64,000 nt of DNA from Larimichthys crocea. Taxonomy: Eukaryota; Chordata; Actinopteri; Sciaenidae. Both the position numbers and the translations under genes were made by a program. The stretch covers positions 11,461,760-11,525,759 of the forward strand of contig NC_040027.1 in assembly GCF_000972845.2 (NCBI RefSeq), in the 5' to 3' direction. Below are positions 1 to 14,700 of the stretch, piece by piece (position 1 is the stretch's first letter; each line of letters begins with the position of its first letter). The notes under the pieces were generated by a model. It saw only the letters and a program-made list of their open reading frames with translations. It searched no databases and had not been told where the DNA came from.

Positions 1-2625
1 GTTGAAAGCTGCCACTGTGTTAGATTTTTTTCCTACACATTTAGCGCAGTCAATTTATGATCCGAAAATTAGAAAAAATAATCCCATAAGTCAGATTCAT
101 CTGTAAATTTTAACTGTATAAAAGTAACATAAAGAACAATTAAACTGAGGGTGAACACGAGCGATGGGATTGGAAAAAAGGAAATTATTTAAGAAGCTCT
201 GGATTAGTTTAATTTTATACATGATATCAAGTTTTAATTTTTTTTAGTATCTGTATATCATGACAGCCCTAAACAGGCCATTAATTAAATAATTATATTA
301 TTACGTTTTCTATTATAACAACAACTGTATCAGACCTGTGAGATCAGTTTGTTGCTCCACTAAGGAATCTGATTTTTCAGTATTAATTGCTGAGCTATCG
401 TCCGTGTTCGTGTTACCTTTTTCTTTTTGTAGCATCATTCTGACTCACATCATAGACTGTCTTAATTCAGGTGTGTTGGGGGCAAAGAGTACACTTGACG
501 TGACTGAACACATAATTTTAGGACTTTATCTCTTGTTTAGTCTGCGCCGATAGTGAGTGACTAAATGAAAAAGTCGATTCTCAGCCTTGAAAGTATTTCC
601 ATAACATTTGAAGAAATATCGAAGAAGCAGAAGACAAATAAATCTCAATAACTACATTAATTAACAACAATTAAAATAATAAAAGTGAAAATGAAACAAA
701 TAAAAATGCAGTGGTCTGATCCGATCGGATAAAACATTTGGGACATATTTCGGATGAAAGCAACTCCATGTGTTCACAAAGTATAATAATTTACCCAGAG
801 TTCCCCTCATTAGCCAGTATTTTGCTCAGTATCTTTTCATAGACATTAATCATCATTTTTCTTTTACAGGGCTTGCATGTTGTCCTCGTAATCTGCTGGC
901 ACTTCGTTTTTACGGCAGTGCGTTACATAATTTTGTTCACCCTGTCATCTCCAGTTGTTTTACTATGGGAGGATGGACGACGGCACTCAAGACATTTGAA
1001 ACGTAACACAAAATACTTTAAAGCTATGGAAAGCCAAGTTTAGCTGGGAGTCTATATTAGCCCCGTGGTTCATATTTACCCCTTCGTATCTGTACACTGC
1101 GAGCAGCTCTTAGGTTTCCCTCCCCGGCTTTGTGGCCGCACCTAACCCTTTAGACGAAAGCATATATTCTGAGGTGTTAATGCGTAGAGGAACAGGCGCA
1201 TATTTCATCACCAGCAAAACACTTCATGCCACGTCTTAGTGTCAGAGTCAGCTGCCCCGTCGAAGCAGCATGGATTTCCTCCTAGACGTGACATCTTGCA
1301 CCTACGTTCGACATTCAGGCAGCGATAAATCCATCGCAGTAAAGCCGGAGATATTAATTTCTCTTCTGACTCTGCTGCGACACACCCAGAGGACAACCTG
1401 TGCTTTCAGTAATGGGTCAAAACGCTCGTCTGTAAACTGATAAATTCAGTAAATTTATGCAGCGTTTTGAGTAGAAGTAGCTTCAATATTTGGGTTAACA
1501 ACTCGTCATACGGTGTTGACGTTTGCTCGTAAATCTGACTGGGGTACACGGCGCAGCTTTCACAAAATAAGTCTCAGCTGGATGTTCTTTGATCTCGTCT
1601 TTCAGTCACCTCACATGTCAATGAACGTCTGAGTGACGTGACCCTGACTTGCACAGATGGTTGATTCTGTGTCATTGTGAGTATGTGTGCTCACTCCTCT
1701 TCTACCCCTTCTCCTGACTGCCGGGATGACAGGGCGCTAACATGACTGTCCATGTGTCCCGCTCCGTCCTGACATTGATAGTTGACCGCTCAAGGGGAGC
1801 TGCTCCTGTTTCAGCCTCAGGCGGCGTTCCGATCTGAGCTTTGTCAGCGATGCACGTCGAGCTCAGATATAGTTTTTTAGGGGGAAAACCCTTTTAGCAT
1901 CATAGCAGAGGGAACATGTTTCGACACACCTCAGTTCAGCGTCTCTTCATTCTTCACTTCGTTTCAACTCCACTGATAAGCAAGCCAGCTTAGAGCCAGC
2001 TCCCCCTCTCTCTGTGTCCCTATCTTTGTTCTCTTTTCTTATCACTCTCTGGCCTTACCTGGACATGTATCTGTCTGTCATCGGGTCTGAACATACTGTT
2101 CTGGATCGAAAAGGTTGCTCATGTTTTTACAGTAACCCCGTTGTCTCGCTGAGATAATATAGGTTTGTACTCTGGGCGTAGTCGACAGTGCTGCGTATTA
2201 TGTAGCCTTGAAAGTAGGTGGAAATATCTGATCGGACAGGAAAGCAAGCAAAAAAAATAAATAGAAAATATGAAGCTGTAGAAGTTGCACACATGTGAGC
2301 TGTGTTGAAATGAGATTGACTTGGAGACACCTGCAGCAGTATCCTGAGCCCCCGCTAAGCCTCATGTGCAGAAAAAGAAGCAGGAGGAGGAGGGCGTAGA
2401 GAACGTTCATTCAAAGAATGCACTTTCCCTGAAGCAGCTTGCAAAAATACACAAATGACAAGAAGGGAATTTTGTTTACACCGATTATTTACACACTTTT
2501 CTACACTTTCTGCCTTTGAACATATCGTGCTGTTGAATCTCCAATCTTCACCACGATGTCGACGCAGGCTTTCAGATTAAGTTTGCCTTGTGATGATCAT
2601 TTGTCTTCCCTGTTTTGTGTTTCAG
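1..2625. other. no coding exon recognised; probable suco first intron or upstream DNA
   Basis: Searched for the suco signal-peptide exon (a start codon, a hydrophobic run and a donor leaving two bases) and did not find it. Sequence is AT-rich to about 720 and unremarkable after that; short open frames show no family resemblance. Confidence 0.5.
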
Positions 2626-2746
2626 GTACCCCAGTCAATATGTGTATTGTTCAGAGCAAAGCTTGCCTGGCCCAGGTCAGTCTGCCGGGGACAAAAACCC
2701 TGACGGCCAGAAGCAGGAGCAGGAGCAGGACTCCACGCAACACAAG
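2626..2746 (+). CDS. suco: suco exon (first one recognised)
   Basis: Acceptor tttcag and donor gtgcgt. Encodes [12 protein letters not shown] and then a Gln/Glu-rich stretch ending TQHK. It corresponds to the start of the luminal region just after the human signal peptide. Starts with one base of a split codon and ends in phase 0. This part of the family is poorly conserved, so support comes mainly from frame and splice sites. Confidence 0.75.
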
Positions 2747-5700
2747 GTGCGTTCAAGTTCGCTGCTTTTACATGTTTCGAAATCAGTCGGTCACATCAAG
2801 CGACTCTTTCATCTGTGTTTGAATCATAGTCAGTCAATCAAAGATGAAAGCGACACCAACTTCTTAATGTCAAACAATTATCATCACACCCCTAGAAACT
2901 ATTTTCTGCATACACACATCTACAACGAAAAATGATTAATTATCCTGTGTGTCTGCAGATTTGGCAGACACACATGATAATTAATCATTTAATCATTCAT
3001 CACAATTACACAGGAAGAAGCTGCACTTCACACTTTGAACAGATAAACCCGCTCCTGGAACCAGGTGTAGAAGATGTAGCTCACTGGCTACTTTGAACCA
3101 CCACTAATCTAAAACTATAAGCTTTTGGGACAGGTGCATTGTCGGCCATAGCGCAGGTTAAGACCGGGGCCAAGCCGTGCTGACCCCTGGCATAGGAGGA
3201 GTGGTACCAACTAGAACCAAACACTTGCAGAGAGTTTTCCAGGGTGAGAGATGGATGTGAGGACACTCATAGCCCCCCAACGAAGGGCCTCTTTTGATAA
3301 TGGCTTCCCGATGCGCTGTGGTTTTGGTGGTTTCCGTACAAAGAAAGTTGCCGGGAAGAGGGAGCCGGATAAGTGACAGAAAATTGATGGATGGGATTCG
3401 GTGTGGTTAACGTTTGCTGCCTCATGTTGTTGGCGGGGCCGCGGGATGGATTGCAGTATTATTAGACTCACTGTTCAAGATGACGTGCGTTTATGCTGAC
3501 TTCGCAGAACACTAAGAGGATCGCGGTGGGAGTGGGTCGTGCACTTTAGTGACCCACTAACCCCTGGTGAGAAGTAGAAGAGATGAAGAGGGGAGGAGTA
3601 GCTATAAATAATTGGTGTGAATGAACAGGGAGGTCCTGGGCTATAGAGGCAATCCTGTGGATGTTGGGAGGGTGGAGATATGAGGCATTATTAAAGAAGA
3701 AAATGAGTTGTTTCACCTTATCGCTCTAACTTTACAACTGATAATCACTCTGTACATGTGGAACGGTGAAAACATCGAAGATTAGAGCCACTTCTAGGTA
3801 AAACGTTAAGAAAAAGTTAATAAGCAGCCCAGTTACACGCTGTCGCACACAGGTTTCTCTGTATGTTCAGGTCACAGAGGCGCTTGTGATATAGGGTAGG
3901 ACCAGCCCTCTCGGGTTAGAGTTCAGAGTAGACAAAGCTTTCACAATTCTCAGTCTTGGCGTCTCGAATACTGCTGGAGACTAATCCGTCTTAAGTCTGT
4001 CAACAACAGTTTGCCCGAGGTGGACTAATGCTGGCTCAGAGCGAGGTCTGGGTTAAATATTTGATAGTCTCAGCTCTTGTGAATGGCCCCTCCAAAGTTG
4101 AGTGTTTTGTGGTCCTGTGCACATGAGTTTTACAATGAATGACAATTTGGGGAAGCGAGTGTGTTTTGGTATGCATGTGTGAGCAGCGGATGAAGGAGAA
4201 TCATTGTTTGGGGGTCCAGCGACAAACAGGCGTGCCAGGGCAGTTCAACAGGCCTGGCAGTCTGTCATCAACCTTTTATAACACGGTCTTTGTCCGTCCA
4301 CAAAAGGCTTTTTTCACAACCTCAAATGCAAATACCATTTTCCATATAATTAATAATTCATTTTTGAAAATAAACATCCATCAATTCTGTATTTCAGAAA
4401 TTCTTAATTGTCGTTTTGCGACAGTATGTCGTACCGTTTGGTCTTGTTCACGATGCGGATCGTTTCGTCTGTTTTCCCTTCAGGTGTTGGAAGAATGGGC
4501 GACACACACATCATACGATATGGGGCTAGAGACGGAGAGAGCAGCGCTAGAGCAGTTGGCAACACACAATGTACACCAAGAACAGGTAACGTCACCTACG
4601 GACTATTAAAAGACCTGAGATGTAGCAAATTCCCGTTCCATTCTCTTCATTATATTCTCCACACTAGCAGAGGATGTTGTAAATATAATACAAAGGGGTT
4701 AAAAGGTGAAATAAGTCGGTCTCTAGTCGAGCACCATTTCCGGTTTCTAAACTTATTTTTGTCTTGAGTTGTTTCAGTTCAGATATCTCAGTATGTTTGA
4801 CTGAATACAGTGATATCCGTACTGAAAACATACTTTAAGGATGGTTCCCAAAATGTTTATGAATGTTTATTTAAGAAAATATTATTAGACATGACGTCCT
4901 CCTATGATAACAGCTCCTGGCTATGTGATATAATATCTTTCTAAGACCTGGAGAAGATCAGATTCTCACTGGCAACTTCTTATCTCCTACTTTAGGACTC
5001 TCCCTTGACTAGTTGGGTAATTCCACCAAACTGAGCTGGTGAATTCATGTAAATCTGTATAACGTGACATGTCTTGCCTTGACATTAGTAGATTTTTATT
5101 GTATTTATTTATTTTTCTTCTTATTTGTACATATTTATGTGTGTATATATGTGTGTATATATGTATAGAAATAGTTTATTTTCCGATTATTGTTACAAAC
5201 TGTGTGAGACAGGCGTGGTGGATTTGGTACGGGGTGTTTTTTCTTGTGATAATGAAGTCTTTGATACTTTTGTTTAGCTGTTGATGGATTATCTCTTACG
5301 TGTGAATGTTTCTGTGTCGTCTCTCTTCAGACTGTGAATCCTCAAGAAGCTGAGGTAAAGGAGACCAAACCTGACCCAGAGTCTGAAACTGTACCCGTTG
5401 CTCCTGAGCCAGAACCACACGCAGAACCACAGGCCGATTCAGACCTGCAGACCGACACCCAGGACCACGACCAGGAAGTCCCCGCGCCCTCCACTTCAGA
5501 ACCAGTTCCAGCACAGGCCCAAGTGTCCACAGATGCCCCAGCTCGCGCAGAGATCTTAAGTGACGCCCCTGCTGCACACCCCAGCCTGGACTCGCATCCA
5601 GCAACATCCGCAGATGAAGCTGAAAACACACCTACCTCACAGAGTGCCGGCCAGACCCACACAGGGTAAGCTCAGATTCGCTTCCTCATTCCAGAGACTT

Positions 5701-8700
5701 GGTCTCTGGCGTTAGAAGTTGGCTCTAACCACAGAGAAGTTTCATTTTTGAACTGAAATTATAATCTTAGATGGATAAAAACATGTTTCTCTTACGATGG
5801 TTAAAGCCAACTTCAACCTGATGTAGGTGAAACTTCCAGTCATGCCACGTTGTCACATTTTCTTTGATATTTTTGTTTGTTAATTTTTGTTCCCTTCAGT
5901 TGTTTTGTTTTTATTTCAATTATTTCGAATCACTGACTGTTCTCAAACTATAAGAGAAGCTCGAAGGAGTCAGTCTGACATGCCGGACATTTCAAAAGTT
6001 TCAACTTCCTCGGAAATTGCTGGCCAGCTTTGTGAAGTTAACTGGAACCGCTCGTGTGTACAGTGAGATTTTGCAGGAGTTCATGGACTTTGGAGGAAAA
6101 ACACCTGTGTGGATGTGGAACTTTTGAACAGTATTAGTCTGGAAATCCCCTGAACTGAACCGTTCAAGAAGAATACGTCCATCCAGAGGCAGCGTTTGTG
6201 TTCGACTGGGACATTTTAAGATTTGGACTGCCCCGACAGCGAGCGACCTTTCCATCCCCTTTCTCCCTCCATCTCTCTCTCTACTCTCTTCTTTCTCCTT
6301 TTCCTCTTTTTCTTGCTCTCCCTACGCTCTGTGTCATTTATCTCCTCCTCCTCACCTCCTTCAACACCCCCCTCTCTCCCACCCCACCCCACCCTCCTGT
6401 CTCTACCCTCCCCAGTGTATGGAGGTGTGGTAAACGCCATGTCCTTTCTTTCCCTCAGTGCAGTGCGGGTTGCCAGTGCAGGCGATGATCTCCCTGTAGA
6501 CAGCTTTGTCTTTGCTGAGCACTCTGATTCACAGTGCGGGGTCATTCACCCCGAACTGGCAACTTGTGAAAACGCTCCTTTTGGCAGCCCTCTCTTCAGG
6601 TGAGTTTCTAACCCCCCGGAAGCCAATCAAAGCACAGAGACAGGTAATGAAGTCACAAACTACACCTCTCTGCTGTGCGCAACCGTCGACCGCTGGCCTT
6701 GCTGTCCACTTAACTGCTGCTCTTTTTATTTTTAATTTCCTGTTTCCATCGTTTTGCCTGCTCACAACCCAGGACTGTCAATGCTTTTCAAATGAATAGA
6801 TCTTCATCATCATGTGATCAACATTGCAGAGCATTCACTTGTGTCCTCCACCCTTCTTTATCCTCCCTTCTCTTCCCTCCAATTCCTCCTCTCTCCCCAC
6901 CTCATTGGCTCCCCCCGTGTCCTTGCTATAGTGTGGATGAGGCCGGCACAGAGGACCAGCGGTCAGACCAGAGTCACAGCTCTGGTCTTGAAGCAGAGGT
7001 CCAGTCTACTCCAGGTCATGCGGACCAGGAACAACAACAACAACAGCAGCAGCAGCAGCGGCAGCAGGAGGTGGAAGATGGGCTGTCTGATTCAGACCTG
7101 AAGGGAAACACTTCCCAACACCACCATGAACCGAAGGTCAGCAGCTTGTGGTTTAATATGTATTTGAGTATTCGAAGGAGAACAGAACAGAATAAGCAGC
7201 CCCAGCGCAGATCTGAGCAGAGTGTGAACCTTTTTCGGTAGGTCAGTCCTCTGTCCGCACATTTTAAATCCAACTTTAAGTACAAGTGCGGCTAGATTCC
7301 CATGAAAGGTATAAATATTCAGCGTGCACATCTGTTCTCGCAAAGGGCAGCTTTTGAATGTTTTCAGACGCAAATGCTGAGTCACGTCGCTTTCAGTTGC
7401 TTTTTTCAGGGTCGATAATGAAACACGAGTGCATCCGGGGGAATTTACTTAGTTTCAAGGGGATTGTGCGCGTTGTTGTGTGTTTCTACGTTTTATTCTG
7501 CTGTTTTTAAAGCTAAGATCTGGTGACTAATCCGTGGCTAGTAATGACTGTTGGTGTGTTTACATAAGAGGCTGTCTGAGGCGGTGGATTTTTAGGATCA
7601 GACTCCTTTGCAAGGTCCAAAAGGGTGCTTATATAATCCATCAAAAGGTTATTCACAGCTCAGTGCATCTCAATGCATCTGTGGCCAGTGGCTAGCTGAC
7701 AACCATGAACTGTGGATGAGTCACAGCATGCAATTCACCAAGTGGATTACAGCCACCAGGATACAAATAATCTTGTTAGGCATATTCAGCTATAGCATTA
7801 ATTTACATTGTGCTGTGCTGTTGAATATCAACATATAAGCATATTAGGAGATTAGGTGAGGTAACTGTGTGTGTGTTTGTGTTTCAGGCTGGAGATACCA
7901 GCACTGCCAGGGAGACTGACCCCTCAGTGCCCAGCAAAGAAGACATCCCCACCTTCGATGAGTGGAAGAAACAAGTCATGGAGGTGGAGAAGGAGAAAAG
8001 TGAGCGCATACATTATTAAAGCACACATTTACAGACATGTGCACTAATGGAAAGAGACGCCACATCAACAACGACAACAAAGTGCAATGTCCCATTAAGG
8101 ATGTTTGGATCCAGAGGCTTGCTTCAGGGGCTTTTGGTCTCACAAAGACGGCCTGATCTCCATCTTCTTTGTCCCTCTTATTACTTCTCTTTTTCATGTA
8201 TTGTCTCTACCCTCTTTTCTTTTTTGCTTCCTTCCTCATGTTCTATTCCTGTCTATCTCTCTCCCCATCTCTCTGTTCTCTCTTTCTCCCTGTGCACGCC
8301 ATGTGCAGTGGTCAGCAGACCGTATGTTTATTTGCGTTACGTAACCTCTCCACTTGTTCCTCTCGGGCACTGCTTTTTTTTCTTCTTTCCAGTGTCTGTA
8401 ATTGGTCTTTAATGTAACACTCCACCTCTGTCCAGGTCAGTCTCTCCATACCTCAACCAGCGGCAGCCCCCATCCAGTGAAGAAGGTTCCGAAAAACTTC
8501 AAGAATAACTACGCCTCTGTGGAGTGTGGTGCCAAGATACTCTCTGCCAACAACGAGGCCAAGGTTAAACACGCGTCACCACTCTCGCCTACGCACAAAC
8601 ACGTACACTCACGCAGGACAGAGGTGTTGTTGTCTTGTTGTTTCAGGAAATGAGTGAAACCTGCTTCAATAGATACGCATTTAAACTTAAGCTGGGATGT

Positions 8701-11700
8701 TTTGGTTCATTTGTGAATGCTAATTCACTCGCTCTTCTGTCTCCTCTTCAGAGCACTTCAGCTATTCTCATGGAGAATATGGATCTTTACATGCTAAATC
8801 CTTGCAGCAACAAAATCTGGTGAGTGCTCGCGCTCGTGTGCAGATCTGTCTGTAACAGAGTTCATCACACGAGTTTCATCTTTTTGAATAAACATCCTCT
8901 GTCTTCGTCTCTCTCCAGGTTTGTGATAGAACTCTGCGAGCCTATTCAAGTCAAGCAGCTGGACATTGCTAACTTTGAGCTCTTCTCATCAACGCCTAAA
9001 GACTTTTTAGTTTCCATCAGTGACAGGTATGCTCACTCATATTTCAAACAACTTAAAAAAATGTATTGACATGTTCTCATCGGCATGTGGTTGAAGCCTT
9101 GCACTGAGCTATGTTGGTGGCTCTGGTCCAATATTTTGCAGGATCATTCACAGTGCAGCTGATTAACAATTGTGTAAATGTGGGGGAAGGATTATTGCAT
9201 GTATTAGCCTGAAAACAGGTGCTCGGTATCTGTGCGTAACCTCACCAGTTGTGCCCTAAAGCACAGCCAGTCTTCCACTTAAAAACATGCACCCACATAT
9301 AAAAACTAAACGACAAGGACGGGTTAAAATCATCCTCATCCTCCTTGTGTTATCAGCTCTAACTTTGGTGCTGCCAGGCCTGTTGTTGTCTTTTGTTTTG
9401 GATTTCACCGCCCGGATTTATTTCCAGCGTCATCTCGCACCACATCTCATAAATTCCCACCCTCTGGCATTGAAGGACAGAGCTCCTGTCACATGGAGGA
9501 CGGTCGCATTTACACCCAGCCTTTGAGAACATGCCAGATCTTGTTTGTACTCGCCACACACACAGAGCTATCTTACTTTTTTCTTCTTTGTTTCATCTGT
9601 AGATATCCAACCAACAAGTGGGTAAAGCTGGGTACTTTCCATGCGCGCGACGAGCGCATAGTCCAGAGCTTCCCACTGGATGAACAGCTTTATGCTAAAT
9701 ATGTGAAGGTACTGCTTTTTTTTTTTTTCTTTTTTTTTTCTTCCTCCTGCTGTAATAGTACACACTCGAGTACGAGAGGAGGAACAATGAATTTATTCAT
9801 TCACAGTTGTGTGTTACTGTTCCGAGTTGATAAATACACACATGGGTTGAAGCTCAGGGGACCCTCTTATGACTTCATGGTAAGTTAGTAAGTTGATGTC
9901 GTCAGCCCTGCCTGTCGCCGCTCCCTTTAACTGAATAAAAAATTGTGACTCTGTGTGAATGCCTGTTAGGGTGTGTGGTCATGTCACACAGTTTTATTTG
10001 TGAGAACTTAAAGGGCAGACGCGCATTATTATCGAGTTTAATTATGTATTTGAGTTTTAGGTGTCACAACTCACGTCGGTCTGAATTGTAGTCGGGGCCA
10101 AACGCTGCTGACAGGCAGTAAATTAAATCATCAGCGTTTGTAATGTTTAATGATTTTAATTGTTGGCGTCCTGCTCAAGTCACTAACCGCCATTCTCACA
10201 AAGATTAACCTAAACTTCTGACGGTTTGAGTTGTACCACCGGTGTGTGTGACCTTTTTTAATGTGACAGCTGAGAGCAGGAGAAATAAACTTGCAAGCAT
10301 GCGACAGTATTATATCAGAATCCAGTTCATCCAGGTTTGAATGTCATCTTTCTTACAAAGTTTCCCCCGCTGTTCACACCTCTACATCCAAGATTTCACC
10401 CTAATTAGTCTCATTTTGGCTTAAATGACTGTAATACATTGTTTACTGCATTTATTCAGCTTCATTCTGGCTAAAAGACTAAAACTCTGTGTCTGTTAGT
10501 GAAAACGAATTACGTGCAGGACGCCTGAGTTTCAGTTTTTGCCGAAACCCGTTCAGTTTCCATATTTCAAACTAGAAATGTTATTACCTTCAGGAGGACA
10601 CGAGGCTGCATCCAGTTGAACACGTGTTGATGTTGAAGTTATGTTTCAAGTTTTTTTATGTGTGCTTTTCTGAACTGTCTCTCTCCTCACACTTCTACTG
10701 TCAGCGCTGTTCACTAAATATTCACCGTGCACACGTATGGTTATATTAAATATATTTTTTTATGTTGTGGGTGTGAAGTGTGGGAGCTTACTGTGATTCA
10801 TGTGCTCTGTTATGAAATGTTTTTATTACATAAACCTTTATTTTTTTTTTGTCTAGAAGTTTCAGGATTCTCTGCTTCGGTTAACTCTCTGATCTGAGCA
10901 GCAGTTTCATGTCTTGTTTCAGTGTTTCTGTCCTGAAGTTGTCTGTCTGTCTGTCTCCTTTTTGTCTCGCCTGTGCTTCTTTTCCAGCTGCTTTTTTAGA
11001 AACCTCTTTGTAGTATTTTTCTCGTGGACTGTTAACAGAACAATGATCTCAGCGTATACCAGCAGCATGTTTGTCTTATGAGATATCCAAACTGTAAGCA
11101 AATGCCTGACTTGCTTGTAGCTTGAATCAGTCCTCACTGATTTCTTTCTCTTGTTTTATTTCTCTCCTGTCCTTCTCCTGTCTTCCTCTCGCATCAGATG
11201 TTCATCAAGTACATAAAGGTTAGCACTCTTCTCTCTCTGTCAGAGGTTGTGATGTGCGGTAAAGTGCACTCTTGTAATGTTGTCATACAGTGTAATGGGT
11301 GGGCTTTGGCGGAGCATCGTCTTTTAATGCATGTGAAAAATATTAAACAAGTAGAACATGCACAAGAACCGCTTGGCAAACCTAGTATTTATTTCATGTG
11401 TGTGTGGTGGATAATGGGTTCATGGAGTTGGTGCACATACATTACTGGGTTTGGCACTGTGGTGACGTTATGTCTGATATTTTCAACTTAACACTTTGTT
11501 CATTTTCCCTGCAGGTCGAACTCCTCTCCCACTTTGGTTCAGAACACTTCTGTCCCCTCAGTCTCATCAGGTAAGACAGTAAATCAGTTCTCTTTCTGTT
11601 CCTATGCCATTCTTTTTGATTAGCTGAAGTTAAATTAGAATTAAATAATCCAAAATTAAAGATCTTATACACTTTAGGCATTTTATATATGAGTGTTTTA

Positions 11701-14700
11701 ACTCATTGGAGCAGTGTTAGACTTGGACTTTTATCTTTCTAAAGGATAGTTTTAGCGCAGAGCAGCTCCCCCAGCTTGTCCTTTCTTCTTAAGGAAATGG
11801 AAGCACTGTTGGAGAACAGGAAATTGTATACGTCTGTCCTTCATACCACACACTGCTTTAGTCCAGCCAGAACAAACTAACCAGTTTTCAGTCAGTCATT
11901 TGACTTTGATTTTACAGCGCACACATCCTTAACAACGACTCCAGTGTCTTAGTTACACTGTGTTGTCTCTATAATTCCAGGAGCGATGCTGCGTTTTTGG
12001 AAGTCAGTCTCTATTAGATTGTACAAAAAATGTCTTTGGACCACTCTCTTATTCACACCGACCTCTCAGAATATGATCATAGACATGGCTGCACATTACT
12101 AATGAGTGCATTTCACCTGTTTGCATATTAAATTTACTCCAGAGTTTTGAACGCTCACACAAAGGACTGGGACTCAGTCAAAGCTGTCAAATTCATCGCT
12201 TAAACTAACAAAGAAATGCTTTGTTACTTCATACTGCATGCAGCTAAATGTCACATCAGCAGGGTCATCAGGGACTTCTTCTAAGGGAACTTCTGTTGGA
12301 GTTTAAAGGGACTTTAAGTTTGCATTTACAAGAAGGTCAAAGTAGTTATTTTTCTTACCATCTGAAGCTGCCTCTCCTCACAATATTATGTGTGTGTGTT
12401 TGTTTTGTATAGGGTGTTTGGTACCAGCATGGTGGAGGAGTATGAGGAGATTGCAGAATCCCAGTACCCTTCAGAGAGACTGGAGTACTTGGACGAAGAC
12501 TACGGTAAGTAGCAAGCTGAAATGTTAAAGGATACTGTATGTTGTTGACAACAAAAGCCTCTTTAAGAAGAGGATCATGTTGCATTCTTGCACTTCAACT
12601 TAGTCACCAAATACCTCGGGCTGGAGTTAACTATTAATATCACCTGACCTTTTACACCTCATTTCCTTTACTGACTCAATTCTAGCTGTGTGTTGTGATG
12701 TTTTATTGTAAAAATCAGTAAAAGAGTAACATGTATTTACTATTGAAAGTGGAGGTTTGTTTTTCTAGATATTAACCCGCAGTGTATCCTTTTTTTCTTC
12801 AGACTATCCACCCGGATACCAACCACCAGAGGACAAAGCCTCGAAAAACCTGCTCGGCTCAGCAACCAGTACGTATGCACACAGACGCGCACGTATACGG
12901 ATACATGAACAAAGCCTGGCGGCAAATAAACTATAACTGATACCAACACAAGATTGGATCCAATGTGTGTTTTGGGTTTGCCTTTATTATACTTGGATGA
13001 GTGGGTGAAAGATTATTTACACAGTAAGACACGGCTCTGGATGTTAAAGGGATGGAAGCAGATGTGTTTTTCAAGACTTTTACTTTGGTAAGATCCAGCA
13101 GTGCTTCCTCAGTTGTGTAGCAGTTACCCAAGTTGACGGGGTGTCACGCATTTGTCGGTGTAGCAACCCGAGGAAACGGCAGCATGAACTGAGTTAGATA
13201 TGGAGTAATCCCTGTAAGTCAGTGTTGAATATTTCATCAGTATCTTACTTTCTACACATGTGTATGTGATGTAGACTGCAGGGTTTGGGTTGCAGAAATG
13301 TTTGCAGCTTGCACTCGACTTTTTAAACCACACACACACACACACACATGCGCAAACACACTGGTGCCCCTCAGTCTCCTGATTTAGCAAAGGGGAGGAC
13401 TGATACACCCGCATGCATAATACTGTACACACAAAACTTCAGGGTTCAAACCAGGAAACCTAAAAGGAAAACATATTTTTTTCATTTTAGATTGGGCAGG
13501 ATTAGAGGAGAACTGAACAGAGAATGGAGCCTGAAGGAGAGAAAAGACAGAAAAGTAAAATATTGTTGAAGCAGCTCAGAATAACCGGATTGTGGAGAGT
13601 AGCCTGAGAGAAAAAGGCTCAGAAAAGCCAAATGCCTGTGGTTTTATTGATATGTGCCTGGCTGCAAGCTGTTGTCTGTCAACTCCTTTATCAAGAACCG
13701 AATGCCTCTCAAATAACTAGTACGTGTTTTGTCTTTTTCCTTTGTAGATGCCATCCTAAACATGGTAAACAACATTGCTGCTAACGTGCTTGGTGGCAAG
13801 CCAGAGCTGGAAGGTGGAACAGCAACAGGAGGTACTCATCGCTCAGCCACTTACTGTTTCCTGTGCTTTTTCCATCCTGCATCACCTTTCACGCCCACAG
13901 CTCCCTCTTGTAAACGTCCACCTTAAATCCTCTCTAATGCCGCTGTGGTTTGTGTTTCCAGAGCTTGACTTATTAGCAAACATATGAACTGTGCATGGAA
14001 GATTTGCCTTAGTTATCAACCTCATACTAAGTTATTCCTGGACTGTAGTCTGTCGGAGAAATCACCAGATGCTGAGTTAACAGTTCATTTTCAAGGTCTC
14101 CAATGTGTGACGTGAAGTTGAAGGAGTGCTGTCACACTGCTGCTGATCTGCAAGCCGTTTACACCGTAACAGGCTTAATTATAGTTAAAGAGATGAAACG
14201 GGTCCAACATTATTGACCCAGCCTCTCTGCGTTCTCTTCCGCTTGAAACGTAAAGCTCTGGCGTGCATCTGCTTACAGCCACACCTTGTCACGGGGGAAA
14301 CAAGGAGTGGTTTATCTAAATAAAACAGTCACATTTGCATTTGTTGCAATTACATAAATTCTTTTGGAAACATTTTTTCTGTCAGACATTTTAAAAAATG
14401 TATAGAAAACTCTCTGCTCGTACTCAGCGGCCTCTTTTCTCCCTCTCTCTGTCTCTCTACCAGCCTGTCTGTCTTCCCACATATTGTTTAGATTAACTTC
14501 TTATGTAACTGGGTCACTTGGTTTACTTTAAAGCGTGAGCGTATGCATAGCCTTGTATGCTCGTGTGTGTGTGTGTGTGTGTGTGTGCGCTGAGACAGCC
14601 AGATGTTTATTTTGCATCTGGCAGCAGGTCTCCAGCAGCATTTCAGCAGGACTTTGGCTATCTGTGTTTCACTTCTTGGCAGTGGAGTATAACTGAATTA

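Noticed and set aside
1500..2625. Search for the suco signal-peptide exon
   Set aside because: No start codon with a following hydrophobic run and a donor leaving two bases was found; exon probably lies left of the window.
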